Shown here one piece after another: positions 24,759 to 33,941 of a stretch of DNA of 64,000 bases. Source of the stretch: Clostridia bacterium (lineage in GTDB: Bacteria; Bacillota; Clostridia; Oscillospirales; Acutalibacteraceae); the NCBI GenBank assembly GCA_024403955.1, contig JAKSQX010000002.1, positions 1 to 64,000 on the forward strand, in the 5' to 3' direction. Position 1 is the stretch's first letter. Each line of letters starts with the position of its first letter. A program made the position numbers and the translations under genes. The notes below the pieces were generated by a model that was given only the letters and a program-made list of their open reading frames with translations, did not search any database and was not told the origin of the DNA.

Positions 24759-25052
24759 ATGGCTGCTAAGAAGGAAGAGTTCCTTACTTACAAAGGCAGA
24801 CCTTTAGTTAGGCAGGGCAACACACTCTACTACGGTAACATGTATGACCCTTATGTTATTATGCTCACAATTAAGAGCACTACTAAGGACGGCGACATGG
24901 AGATGGCTGACAAAGTATCAATCCAGCTCATCTCAACAGACCCTGACATCTCACCTCTCAAGCGCATTATTAAGACCTCTGAAAAGACTGGTCTTTATAA
25001 CGCTATGGACATCGGTGCCATCTGGCTTGAGCGTGCACTAAAGGATGCATAA
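24759..25052 (+). CDS. Conserved-looking small protein, unknown function (97 aa)
   Basis: Begins seven bases after ireB and is surely co-transcribed with it. The protein is soluble, without signal or membrane helix. Visible segments are an N-terminal strand-rich part (TYKGRPLVRQGNTLYYGNM), a middle with many Lys/Asp and DKVSIQLISTDPDISP, and a C-terminal helix (MDIGAIWLERALKDA). I recall similar unnamed proteins in Clostridia but cannot give a family or function. Its place after ireB hints at a link with PASTA-kinase signalling or cell-wall control, which is only inference. Confidence 0.8.
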   Translation: MAAKKEEFLTYKGRPLVRQGNTLYYGNMYDPYVIMLTIKSTTKDGDMEMADKVSIQLISTDPDISPLKRIIKTSEKTGLYNAMDIGAIWLERALKDA

Positions 25053-25064
25053 TTAAAAAAAATT

Positions 25065-25097
25065 AAGCTCCCCGATTTGGGGAGCTTATTTTTTTAC
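25065..25097 (+). terminator. Bidirectional terminator
   Basis: AAGCTCCCC pairs with GGGGAGCTT around GATTT, followed by a run of T on the plus strand and AATTTTTTT on the minus strand. It separates the ireB unit from the convergent permease gene. Confidence 0.85.
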
Positions 25098-25121
25098 TCT
25101 GTTTTTGTTTTTTACTACGTT

Positions 25122-26378
25122 TTAGCCAGTCTGTCGGAGTGCCTCGATAGGTGGCATCTTGGCAGCTTTGCGCGCTGGGTAGATGCCAAAGAAGATTCCG
25201 ACAGCGGATGAGAATCCAACAGCTATGAGGATTGTTGAGATTCTAAATGAAACAGGTGCACCCATGATAATAGAGGTTATGAGTGAGAGGCCAAAGCCCA
25301 CAGCCATACCTATCAGACCACCTATTACGCAGATGATAACCGACTCTGTGAGGAACTGGAAAAGAATTGTGTTGGTGCGCGCACCAAGTGCCTTTCTAAT
25401 ACCAATCTCTCTCGTACGCTCAGTTACCGACACGAGCATAATGTTCATTACGCCTACACCACCAACGATAAGGCTGATAGCGCCGACAGATGAGATAAAT
25501 ATCGTAAATACGTTAATTACAGTATCGAGAAGATCTACAAGTGTCGCCATATTTTGGTAGGTGTAGACACTGTTGTTGATGATGCCGTGTCGGGCGTTAA
25601 GCATGCCGACTGCCATCTCACCTACACGGTCCAAATCCATAACATCATGTGCCAAAACTGAGACACCACTGTACTCAGTCTCACCGTAGATTTCCATCAT
25701 GGTTGTAACTGGTGTGTAGATGTATCCAATCTTACCAAAGTCGAACTCTACGCCCCAACTCTGCATCATGTTCTCAATATCATCTGTTGAGAAAAGGCTT
25801 GATTCTACGTCGGTTGAAACGCCAATGATTTTAAATGAAACAAGTTGATCATTGAGTTCAACATCAATTGTTCTACCGATTGGGTTATCCGTTTTAAAGA
25901 ATTTCTGAGCAGTCTTGTGACTGACAATACAGACCTTGGAATGTGCCTTGAGTTCATCCGATGAGAACCAACGGCCGTAGTCAACTTTGATGTCCATAGC
26001 TCGCTGATAGTCCTCTGTGACGCCATCAGCTGAGCAGAAGCCTTCTGGAACAAGTTTTGTTGAGAGGCCACCCATAGATGACCATTCAGGAAGAACATAG
26101 CTTACAAGGTCAATCGACTTTATGAGTTCCAAGTCATCGTCTGTAAGACCACTGATTGTGTACCTTCCCTCGGATTTATTATCAACAGATATGTAAACAC
26201 TTTGACCACCGGCCTCATTTATCTTCTGGATAAGGAAGTCCTTACCAGTCGTGCCTATAGTCATGATGGCAATAACGGAACCAACGCCAATAATGATGCC
26301 GAGCATCGTGAGGAAGCTTCGCATCTTATTGGCGCGTATAGCCATTATTGCAATTCTTACATTCTCTTTAAAATTCAT
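25122..26378 (-). CDS. MacB/FtsX-type ABC transporter permease
   Basis: The protein has 418 residues. The first membrane helix lies near the N-terminus (SFLTMLGIIIGVGSVIAIMTI), followed by a large extracytoplasmic MacB-PCD domain (about 45-290) and three C-terminal helices with the family motif VGGVGVMNIMLVSVTERTRE and GIRKALGA. Such permeases work with a separate ATPase to move or mechanically release substrates, often antimicrobial peptides. Here it overlaps the adaptor gene by four bases but no ATPase gene is adjacent. The substrate is unknown. Confidence 0.9.
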   Translation of the reverse strand: MNFKENVRIAIMAIRANKMRSFLTMLGIIIGVGSVIAIMTIGTTGKDFLIQKINEAGGQSVYISVDNKSEGRYTISGLTDDDLELIKSIDLVSYVLPEWSSMGGLSTKLVPEGFCSADGVTEDYQRAMDIKVDYGRWFSSDELKAHSKVCIVSHKTAQKFFKTDNPIGRTIDVELNDQLVSFKIIGVSTDVESSLFSTDDIENMMQSWGVEFDFGKIGYIYTPVTTMMEIYGETEYSGVSVLAHDVMDLDRVGEMAVGMLNARHGIINNSVYTYQNMATLVDLLDTVINVFTIFISSVGAISLIVGGVGVMNIMLVSVTERTREIGIRKALGARTNTILFQFLTESVIICVIGGLIGMAVGFGLSLITSIIMGAPVSFRISTILIAVGFSSAVGIFFGIYPARKAAKMPPIEALRQTG

Positions 26379-27823
26379 GAATAAACCTTGTCGCCCTCGT
26401 GGATCTTAGAGGAATTGAGGATTACTTCCTCCCCCTCTGTAAGACCTTTAGTCACTTCGTAGTAGGTCTCAGATGAAGCGCCTACTTCGATCTCTTTAAG
26501 TGTTGCCTTGCCGTTTTCAATAACGTAGACATACATCTTCTCATCCTTGATTACAAGGGCCTCAACTGGAATAGTTAATACGTTGTCCTTCTTAGCAACG
26601 AGGATTGAAACCTTAGCGTCGAATCCAAGTACAAGCTTTTCATCTGGATTAAGAATTGTTACCTGCGCATCAACTGAACTTGTTGTAGTCGTTGATGAGC
26701 CCATCATTGAACTTACGATATCAGTTGTGGACTGTGCTGTTGCACTGATGTATGAGACTTCACCCTCGTACTTATAATCGAGGTAAGTGATAGTTGCTGG
26801 CATACCAACCTTAACTGTCTCAAGGTCGTACTTACCAAGTGTGAAAGTTATGTTGTAGCCCTCATAATAGTCAATTGTAATTGCGAGACCTTTGTCAACA
26901 CTGCTCTCAGAGGCTGTGAGACCCGAAATAAGGCTTGTAAGGTCAATTCCGGACTCATTTCCTGTCATACCCGAAAGAAGAGCTGAGAGGTCGCCAGAGG
27001 CGCTTTTATCCTCAACTTTGGTATAAGGTACGCCCTCTTTAATAAATACATCTGTAACTTTACCGTCCTGCTTTGCCACAAGACCATTTTCATAATCGGC
27101 TCTCTCCTTAACTGCAGCATCGTATGCAGCCTTAGTTGAGTCAACGTTCTGCTTATATATCGCAATAAGTGAATCTGAATTACCAGTGCCGAGGAGTGCC
27201 TTCTGTGCTTTTAAGAGAAGGAGCTGTACCTCGAGTGCACCCTGTGAGTCAGTAATTTCATTTGAATCAAAATTTTGAGAAGCATTTTGAATATACTGCT
27301 GAAGTTGTTCAGGAGTCATGCTTGAGAAATCCGGAGTATTTTGGTTGGCATTTTGAGAGTTTTGTCCCTGTGCCTCAAGTTCCTTAATTTTTGCCTCAAG
27401 AGCCTTGATTTGAGTATCAAGTTCAGCCTCCTGTGCCTTTGTATCGTTTTTGCCCTGAAGCGCGTTGTTATAGGTTTTTGTAGCCTCATCATAAGCGTCA
27501 CGACGCTCAGAAATGACCGAATTTAGCACCGAAGTGTCAAAGGTGGCAAGTATATCACCTTTACAGACAACGTCTCCAGGCTTAACTTTCACCTCTTTTG
27601 GCACCATACCAACGTAGGCATAGTATTTTTCAGCTGCCACTGAGGACATATTTCCTGTTGTATCGTAGTGTTGTTCTACATTATTTCTCTCGACCTTTGC
27701 AACCTCAACTTTGGTTCCTCGATCAGTGAGTTTTAAGATTATGAGAACAATACAAAGGAGGATAACGGCCGCTCCAAAAATCAGTCCTATCCTCGCCTTT
27801 TTATTTTGCCAAATCTCTTTCAT
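26375..27823 (-). CDS. HlyD/MacA-like efflux adaptor
   Basis: Membrane-fusion-type partner of the MacB-like permease. I start it at ATG 27823 (MKEIWQNKKARIGL), with GAGG upstream, rather than at 27862; this gives about 482 residues. One membrane helix lies near 12-32, then a biotinyl-lipoyl half motif (VKPGDVVCKGDILATFD), a long coiled-coil hairpin (about 105-235, Lys/Glu/Gln-rich), the second lipoyl half (GLVAKQDGKVTDVFIKEG) and beta-barrel domains. Gene order adaptor-permease is typical, but the ATPase that normally lies between or next to them is missing. Confidence 0.88.
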   Translation of the reverse strand: MKEIWQNKKARIGLIFGAAVILLCIVLIILKLTDRGTKVEVAKVERNNVEQHYDTTGNMSSVAAEKYYAYVGMVPKEVKVKPGDVVCKGDILATFDTSVLNSVISERRDAYDEATKTYNNALQGKNDTKAQEAELDTQIKALEAKIKELEAQGQNSQNANQNTPDFSSMTPEQLQQYIQNASQNFDSNEITDSQGALEVQLLLLKAQKALLGTGNSDSLIAIYKQNVDSTKAAYDAAVKERADYENGLVAKQDGKVTDVFIKEGVPYTKVEDKSASGDLSALLSGMTGNESGIDLTSLISGLTASESSVDKGLAITIDYYEGYNITFTLGKYDLETVKVGMPATITYLDYKYEGEVSYISATAQSTTDIVSSMMGSSTTTTSSVDAQVTILNPDEKLVLGFDAKVSILVAKKDNVLTIPVEALVIKDEKMYVYVIENGKATLKEIEVGASSETYYEVTKGLTEGEEVILNSSKIHEGDKVYS

Positions 27824-27850
27824 GTAAAATGCCTCTTTTTTAAAAACAAT

Positions 27851-27878
27851 AAGCCGGTACATAAAGTACCGGCTTTAA
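27851..27878 (-). terminator. Terminator of rpmE
   Basis: AAGCCGGTAC pairs with GTACCGGCTT around ATAAA. On the minus strand TTATTGTTTTTAAAA follows. It ends rpmE ahead of the adaptor gene. Confidence 0.8.
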
Positions 27879-27886
27879 CTGTTAAA

Positions 27887-28096
27887 TTACTTCTGCTGTG
27901 CCTTTTCAAAACGCTTGTTGAATCTGTCTACACGTCCGCCTGTATCTACAAGCTTCTGCTTACCTGTGAAAAATGGGTGACAGTTTGAGCAAATATCTAC
28001 TTTAAGACCTTCTTTAGTAGAAGCAGTCTCGATTGTAGCACCGCATGCACACTTAACTGTAGTAGGTGCGTAATTTGGGTGGATTCCCTCTTTCAT
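27887..28096 (-). CDS. rpmE: 50S ribosomal protein L31 (zinc form)
   Basis: The protein has 69 residues ([16 protein letters not shown]…). Four Cys (C16, C18, C36, C39, as CAC and CSNC) make it the zinc-binding C+ type, usually replaced by a Cys-free L31 under zinc limitation. A weak TTGACA-N16-TAGTGT promoter (about 28130-28157 on the minus strand) lies in the gap after ftsZ. A strong terminator follows. Confidence 0.96.
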   Translation of the reverse strand: MKEGIHPNYAPTTVKCACGATIETASTKEGLKVDICSNCHPFFTGKQKLVDTGGRVDRFNKRFEKAQQK

Positions 28097-28178
28097 TTTA
28101 GTTCACCTCGAGTTCAATATCTTTCTAAAACACTAGTGCATTTTAGCACAGTGTCAAACAAAAATCAATAATTATTTA

Positions 28179-29336
28179 TTAGCCTCTGCTTGAGAAGATA
28201 TCATCAAGGGCATCAAAGTAGCCGTCGTCCATACCAAATCCGCCGGATGATGATTTAGTATCGTCGTCGCCAAAGCCCATGATGTCATCATCAGATGCCA
28301 TAATATTTGAGATTTCTTCCTTCTCAGCTGCATCGTCATCAGCAAAGAGATTCTTTGCCTTTGCAGCATGCTTGAAACCATCAGAACCGAAACCTGTTGC
28401 TACTACTGTAACAATGATTTCATCCTGAAGTGATGTATCGAAGCTAACACCCCAAATGATGTTTGCATCTGGATGAGCTGCACCAGAGATGATTTCAGAA
28501 GCCTGAGTGATCTCATCAAGACCAACGTCAGGAGAAGCTGTGATAGAGATGATAACGCCGTGAGCGCCATCAATTGTTGTTTCAAGAAGTGGGCTAGTGA
28601 TAGCAGAATTAGCTGCTGCCTCTGCCTTGTCCTTACCTGCTGCACGGCCAACGCCCATGTGAGCATGACCAGCATCACGCATGATTGAGCTTACATCTGC
28701 AAAGTCGAGGTTGATGTAACCAGCGTTTGCAACGAGCTCTGAGATTGACTTAACGCCCTGACGAAGGATGTCGTCTGCTGCGTCAAATGCGTTTGCAAGT
28801 GTAATCTTCTCACCAGAGAGGAGTTTAAGTCTCTCGTTAGGGATAACGATAAGGCTGTCTACGTTCTTAGCGAGTTCCTTGATACCTTCTTCAGCCTGCT
28901 CCATACGGTGTTTACCTTCGAAGCTGAATGGCTTTGTAACGATACCAACTGTTAAGATGCCCATCTCTTTAGCTGTAGCTGCGATAACTGGAGCAGCACC
29001 TGTTCCTGTTCCGCCGCCCATACCAGCTGTGATGAAGATCATATCTGTGCCCTTAAGAGCATCAGTAATAATTTCTTTACTTTCTTCAGCTGCACGCTGA
29101 CCGATTTCTGGACGAGCACCAGCGCCCTGGCCTCTTGTTACCTTTTCACCAATCTGAATTTTATGTGTTGCCTGTGACTGGAGAAGGACATGCTTATCTG
29201 TGTTAATAGCGATGAATTCAACGCCCTTAATGTCAGATCTAATCATGCGGTTAACAGCGTTTCCACCGCCGCCGCCGATACCGATAACTTTGATTTGTAC
29301 TACGCTTTCAAAATCTGCTGCCATTTCAAATCCCAT
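28179..29336 (-). CDS. ftsZ: Cell division protein FtsZ
   Basis: Tubulin-like GTPase that forms the Z ring. The protein has 385 residues: GTP-binding domain with [10 protein letters not shown] (107-116), the NLDFADV T7 loop that completes the neighbour's GTPase site, and an Asp/Ser/Gly-rich linker. The usual C-terminal peptide (like D-I-P-x-F-L-R) is not obvious; the protein ends [19 protein letters not shown] is seven bases ahead of ATG 29336. It is the last gene of the dcw series, after divIB; no ftsA is present. Confidence 0.96.
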   Translation of the reverse strand: MGFEMAADFESVVQIKVIGIGGGGGNAVNRMIRSDIKGVEFIAINTDKHVLLQSQATHKIQIGEKVTRGQGAGARPEIGQRAAEESKEIITDALKGTDMIFITAGMGGGTGTGAAPVIAATAKEMGILTVGIVTKPFSFEGKHRMEQAEEGIKELAKNVDSLIVIPNERLKLLSGEKITLANAFDAADDILRQGVKSISELVANAGYINLDFADVSSIMRDAGHAHMGVGRAAGKDKAEAAANSAITSPLLETTIDGAHGVIISITASPDVGLDEITQASEIISGAAHPDANIIWGVSFDTSLQDEIIVTVVATGFGSDGFKHAAKAKNLFADDDAAEKEEISNIMASDDDIMGFGDDDTKSSSGGFGMDDGYFDALDDIFSSRG

Positions 29337-29451
29337 GTGGCATCCTCCTAATTTAAGTTCCCGTTTATTAAACAGTAATACTATTAATTATTAAATATTA
29401 AAATACATATTATATAGTAACACGACACTTGCCAAAATTCAAGTCAATTTA

Positions 29452-30507
29452 CTATGGTTTTGTCGTGGTTACTGCGTGCTGAATTGTTTTACCAGACTTG
29501 TTCGTTTCAGGCTCCGTTTTCTCTGCTTCCGGAGGCGATGTAGTCGTCTCCCCTTCAGCAGTTGTTTCCGGTGCTGTTGTAGTCGGTAAGGTCGTAGTTT
29601 CAGGCTGGAAATAAGCTTTTTTATCTATCGTCAAATCGATAACTCCAGCCTGATCCGGTGTCGCTGCATCCTGGTCTTTTATTACCTGTGCGGCAAACGC
29701 CATCTTATCTTTAAGGTTCGTAACAGAGCCAACTTTGACATCTATTCGATCCTCATATCTCATCACGATATTGTATACATCCGAGATGTTGAGTTCCGTA
29801 ATTCCGGTTATCTCATTCTCAATAAAGAGATTCATAATCTCGGTGTAAACCTCAACCTCTTTTTCGGTCTTCAAAACCACCGTCTTTCCGACCTTGGCAG
29901 TCTTGACCTTGGCGCCTTTCAGAATGATAAAGTCCTTACTCTTAAGTACGTAAGTCTGGGACTTCTCCTTCTTTTCTGGCTCTGGTGGCGCCTCCTCGGT
30001 GGCTTCCTCAGCTGGAACTTCTATCTTTTTACCGCCCTCAAGTATTGCATTGGCATAGATATCATCTATTGATGGTGCCTTGCCAAGAACCTTTGCATTT
30101 TCATTGAGAAGAACATAACCGTCGGAGACCTCTACCGCACATTTTACAGACGTCTCATAGACGGTAATTATTAACTTGTTAGGTAGAGATATTTTAACCG
30201 AAACATCGCCGATATACGGGAGTTTCTGCGTTATGTGTTCCTTTACCTTATTTCGGTTAATAAGGAACAGGTTATCGCCGTCATTGACACCTGATACACC
30301 CATTACTTCCTCTTCGGTGTAGATGCTATAACCGCGAACCTCCATCTTGTTTACGTGGAAGAAAACTGTGAACGAAAGGACAAATCCAATGATTAAGACA
30401 ATGGCGATAATTACGATGTAAAAGACTCGCATTCGCTTTTGATTCTGCCGTTGTCGTTCGTCTCGGTGGGCCCTTCGCTGCTCCTCCTTCGACATGTTCT
30501 CAGGCAT
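29452..30507 (-). CDS. divIB: Cell division protein DivIB/FtsQ
   Basis: Bitopic divisome protein of 351 residues. A basic cytoplasmic N-terminus (1-27) and a membrane helix (about 28-51) are followed by a POTRA domain (HVNKMEVRGYSIYTEEEVM), a beta domain and a low-complexity Thr/Pro/Glu/Ala tail (about 295-351). A Pro/Glu-rich insert around 165-182 is unusual. It starts three bases after murG, and a gap of about 115 bases, AT-rich, separates it from ftsZ, which may have its own promoter there. Confidence 0.9.
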   Translation of the reverse strand: MPENMSKEEQRRAHRDERQRQNQKRMRVFYIVIIAIVLIIGFVLSFTVFFHVNKMEVRGYSIYTEEEVMGVSGVNDGDNLFLINRNKVKEHITQKLPYIGDVSVKISLPNKLIITVYETSVKCAVEVSDGYVLLNENAKVLGKAPSIDDIYANAILEGGKKIEVPAEEATEEAPPEPEKKEKSQTYVLKSKDFIILKGAKVKTAKVGKTVVLKTEKEVEVYTEIMNLFIENEITGITELNISDVYNIVMRYEDRIDVKVGSVTNLKDKMAFAAQVIKDQDAATPDQAGVIDLTIDKKAYFQPETTTLPTTTAPETTAEGETTTSPPEAEKTEPETNKSGKTIQHAVTTTKP

Positions 30508-30510
30508 GTA

Positions 30511-31644
30511 TTATTCCTCCGGTTTTCTCATAACTCTCAAGATATTTTCAACGATTAAATCTGTTGAGTTAAGAATAGCCATTTCTTTTGCATTCTTTGA
30601 CATCTCAGCGAGAAGTTCTGGATTGCTTATCAACTCATTAATCATATCTGTAAGAACATCCGCATTGAGATCTTTTTCTTCAATAATCCTTGCTGCGCCA
30701 TTATTTACAAGTTCCATTGCATTGTAGTACTGATGGTTTTCTGCAGCATATGGATATGGAATCAAGATTGATGGTTTGCCGAGCGCACGAAGTTCATAAA
30801 GTGAAGATGCGCCTGCACGACAAATTACAAGGTCTGCTGCTGGCATGCAGATATGCATGTCATCAATATATTCACGAATTTCAATGTCGTCTCTATCCTC
30901 GAAATCAACACCGAGCTCGTGAAGCCTGTCTGGAACCCAAGTTCCATTCTGGCCTGTAGCATGAAGGAATGAGCAATCATGGTCATCCTTCTTCCTTGAA
31001 ATTACTCCACACATGGACCTGTTGATTGAAACAGCTCCAAGGCTTCCACCCATTGAGAGAACAAGTGGCCTGCTCTCATCTACATTCATTATTGCACGGC
31101 ACTCAGCACGGTTTGCTCTGATGAGCTCACCTCGAACTGGTAGGCCGGTGATTACGGGTTCATTGAGACACTCGATGCGGTCCTTCGCATCTTCTGAGGT
31201 GAGCATTACGACCTCAGCATACTTTGCGAGTGCCTTATTAGTAACGCCTGGAAAGGCGTTCTGTTCATGGACTGCTATTGGATATCCAAGTTTGTGAGCC
31301 TTACGAAGAACCGGTCCACTTACATATCCACCAAATCCAACTACGACATCAGGATCAAATTCCTTGATGATCTTCTTTGCTTCAGATGAGCTTGAAAGAA
31401 GTCTAAATAACGTCTTAAAGTTATGGGCTATTGCGCTTGGTGAAAAGCTGCGCTGGAAGCCACTGATTCTAATTGTTTTAAAATCAAATCCTGCATTCGG
31501 CACGAGCCTTGTCTCCATATGATCAGGCGTTCCCACAAAGAGAATCTGAGCTTCATCTCCATACTCTTCCCTGATCTTGCTTGCGACGGCGAGCGCCGGA
31601 TTAATGTGTCCACCTGTACCTCCGGTGGCAAATAGAATTTTCAT
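30511..31644 (-). CDS. murG: UDP-GlcNAc transferase MurG
   Basis: Adds GlcNAc to lipid I to make lipid II on the inner membrane face. The protein has 377 residues: GT-B fold with the G loop GGTGGHINPALAVA at the N-terminus, VVGFGGYVSGPVLRKA, MGGSLGAVSINR, and the nucleotide-sugar site ICRAGASSLYELRALGKP with YPYAAENHQ. The family length is normal. It begins 15 bases after ftsW. Confidence 0.97.
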   Translation of the reverse strand: MKILFATGGTGGHINPALAVASKIREEYGDEAQILFVGTPDHMETRLVPNAGFDFKTIRISGFQRSFSPSAIAHNFKTLFRLLSSSSEAKKIIKEFDPDVVVGFGGYVSGPVLRKAHKLGYPIAVHEQNAFPGVTNKALAKYAEVVMLTSEDAKDRIECLNEPVITGLPVRGELIRANRAECRAIMNVDESRPLVLSMGGSLGAVSINRSMCGVISRKKDDHDCSFLHATGQNGTWVPDRLHELGVDFEDRDDIEIREYIDDMHICMPAADLVICRAGASSLYELRALGKPSILIPYPYAAENHQYYNAMELVNNGAARIIEEKDLNADVLTDMINELISNPELLAEMSKNAKEMAILNSTDLIVENILRVMRKPEE

Positions 31645-31659
31645 TTCTGTCTCCCCAAA

Positions 31660-32865
31660 TTATGCTTTCTTGATATTTGCGTATCGCGAGATGCCTAGGA
31701 TAAGTCCCATCTCGCCCAGCAGCATCATAATTGACGTACCACCGTATGAGAAGAACGGAAGGCTGATACCTGTGTTAGGTAATACATCCGTTACAACGGC
31801 GATATTGAGCGCTGCCTGAAGTCCAACCTGGGTCGAAAGACCCATTGCAAGCAGCGCAGCGAACTTGTCTCTAGTGTGGAGACCAATATAGAATCCACGC
31901 CAAACAAGTGCCACGAAAAGAATCATGATGATTGCTGCACCTATGACGCCAAGCTCTTCACAAACAATTGAGAATATGAAGTCGTTCATAGGCTCGGAAA
32001 CGTAGAGCTGTTTCTGCTTTGAGTTTCCTATACCAACGCCAAAGAGTCCACCTGAACCTATGGCGTAAAGTGCGTTATTTGTCTGCCAACGTACACCTTG
32101 AGGATCATAGTCCTTGTCGAGCCAAGCATAAATACGTGGCTGCGCGTGGGCAGGAAGAATTGTTGGATTTAAAATTACGATAGTGGCAAGAACAGTAAGA
32201 ATTACTATTCCGCCGATAAACCACTTGTTATCAAATCCAGCGAACCAGGCCATGATAATACCGAACAATAACACAAGGATTGTTCCTGATACATGGTTCT
32301 CAAGATAAATCAAACCGCAGGTTGAGAGAACAACTAAGAGATATTTACACATGAAGTAGTTTTTTGCGAGCATCTCTCTATCACGGAATTTAACCTTCTC
32401 GTCCGAGTTGATTGCCCTGTAGTTATCACCTACATCCTTTGCCATATAAAGAATAACTGCAAGCTTTGCAATCTCTGATGGCTGGAAAGTAGTAACACCT
32501 GGAATAACAATCCAGCGATGGAATCCTTCGAAACCCGCAGGAGCTGGAAGGATAAGTACTAAAACTAAGAGCGCGTATGAGAGCAAAAGAGCAGGTTTTG
32601 TGAGTGCTCTGTATGCTGCATAGTGAACCTTTGAAGCGAGGAACATGGCAACAAGGCCAGCTATCGCAAAGAACAGCTGACGCTTGAAGTAATAGAGACT
32701 ATCACCGTTATTGTTGTAATAACAGTAAGTGTATGATGCAGAGAACATCATAGTAAGACCGATTGTAAGAAGCACAAGTACAAGCACAAGGAATGGGATA
32801 TCCATACCGCCGCGTGCTATGAGCTTCGGGTCTATTCGTCTTTTTTGTTTAGCTTCATTAGGCAT
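31660..32865 (-). CDS. ftsW: SEDS-family glycosyltransferase FtsW
   Basis: Polytopic (about ten helices) peptidoglycan polymerase of the divisome, 401 residues. Motifs include GFEGFHRWIVIPGVTTFQPSE-type SEDS signature (W/Q-P-S-E region near residue 125), and TDVLPNTGISLPFFSYGGTS near the end. It is preceded directly by mraY; murD, often found between the two, is absent. It should work with the PASTA-bearing transpeptidase upstream. Confidence 0.93.
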   Translation of the reverse strand: MPNEAKQKRRIDPKLIARGGMDIPFLVLVLVLLTIGLTMMFSASYTYCYYNNNGDSLYYFKRQLFFAIAGLVAMFLASKVHYAAYRALTKPALLLSYALLVLVLILPAPAGFEGFHRWIVIPGVTTFQPSEIAKLAVILYMAKDVGDNYRAINSDEKVKFRDREMLAKNYFMCKYLLVVLSTCGLIYLENHVSGTILVLLFGIIMAWFAGFDNKWFIGGIVILTVLATIVILNPTILPAHAQPRIYAWLDKDYDPQGVRWQTNNALYAIGSGGLFGVGIGNSKQKQLYVSEPMNDFIFSIVCEELGVIGAAIIMILFVALVWRGFYIGLHTRDKFAALLAMGLSTQVGLQAALNIAVVTDVLPNTGISLPFFSYGGTSIMMLLGEMGLILGISRYANIKKA

Positions 32866-32879
32866 TTATTATTCCTCGA

Positions 32880-33941
32880 TTATCCGAAATATATGAGAAG
32901 GCAAGCGCCTGCGCCTGCAATTAAGTTTACAAGTGAGAATACGATAACAATCTTTACTTCTGACCAACCACACTTCTCAAAGTGATGGTGAATTGGTGCC
33001 ATCTTAAGAAGACGCTTACCTGTTGCATTAGGGTCAGTTCTTCTTGCAATCTTCTTTGTAATTTTGAAGTAGCCAATCTGAACTACGTCTGAGAGGCCTT
33101 CGATAACATATACGAAGCCTGCGACGAGGAGGATGAGTGGGCAATCGATGGCGAAAGCCAAAGCCACAATCATACCACCGAGGAACATCGAACCTGTGTC
33201 ACCCATAAAGCACTTTGCTGGGTGCCAGTTCCAGATTAGGTAACCTGCGCAAGCACCGAGAAGTGCGCATGCAAGAATTGAAGCACCGATAAAGTGATGA
33301 AGTACTGCCATAACTGCAAATGAAAGAGCAGCTGTTACAGTAACTGAAGCACAGAGACCATCAATACCATCTGTGAAATTAACTGCATTAACTGTTGCGT
33401 AGATTACAACAACAGTGAAAAGTGCGAAGAGAATTGGTGAGCCGTACTGAACATTACCAACGAATGGGATGTACATATACTGGTCGCCTGTGAGACAGAG
33501 GGTTACGATATAAGCCGCTGAGAGAGCGAGCTGACAGAGAGTTTTCTGAATTACTGTAAGTCCCTCATTCTGCTTCTTTACAACTTTGATGTAGTCATCT
33601 GCAAAACCGATAAGGCCAAAGCCAAGTGCAAGGATTATTCCTGAGTAGAGTTTTACTTTTGTTGCTCCAGCAAGAACATCCTGGTACTGAGCGACAATAT
33701 CAACACCGAGTGCCTTATTGAGAAGGATTACTGCAATTGTTGTAATTATTGTTGAGATGATAAACATGATGCCGCCCATAGTAGGTGTACCCTGCTTATT
33801 CTTATGCCAGTTAGGTCCGATGTCGAGAATTGTCTGACCAAACTTGAGCTTGTGAAGTGCTGGTACCAAAACGATACCGAGTAATGCTGAGATTAAAAAT
33901 CCAAGAACTGCTGAAATTATCAAGCTTACTATTATCTTCAT
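32880..33941 (-). CDS. mraY: Phospho-MurNAc-pentapeptide transferase MraY
   Basis: Integral membrane enzyme that makes lipid I from UDP-MurNAc-pentapeptide and undecaprenyl phosphate. The protein has 353 residues with about ten helices. Visible motifs are GTPTMGGIMF, LIGFADDYIKVVKKQNEGL (catalytic Asp pair), NAVNFTDGIDGLC, FMGDTGSMFLGG and MAPIHHHFEKCGWSE. Its start overlaps the murF stop by four bases (coupled translation). Confidence 0.97.
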   Translation of the reverse strand: MKIIVSLIISAVLGFLISALLGIVLVPALHKLKFGQTILDIGPNWHKNKQGTPTMGGIMFIISTIITTIAVILLNKALGVDIVAQYQDVLAGATKVKLYSGIILALGFGLIGFADDYIKVVKKQNEGLTVIQKTLCQLALSAAYIVTLCLTGDQYMYIPFVGNVQYGSPILFALFTVVVIYATVNAVNFTDGIDGLCASVTVTAALSFAVMAVLHHFIGASILACALLGACAGYLIWNWHPAKCFMGDTGSMFLGGMIVALAFAIDCPLILLVAGFVYVIEGLSDVVQIGYFKITKKIARRTDPNATGKRLLKMAPIHHHFEKCGWSEVKIVIVFSLVNLIAGAGACLLIYFG

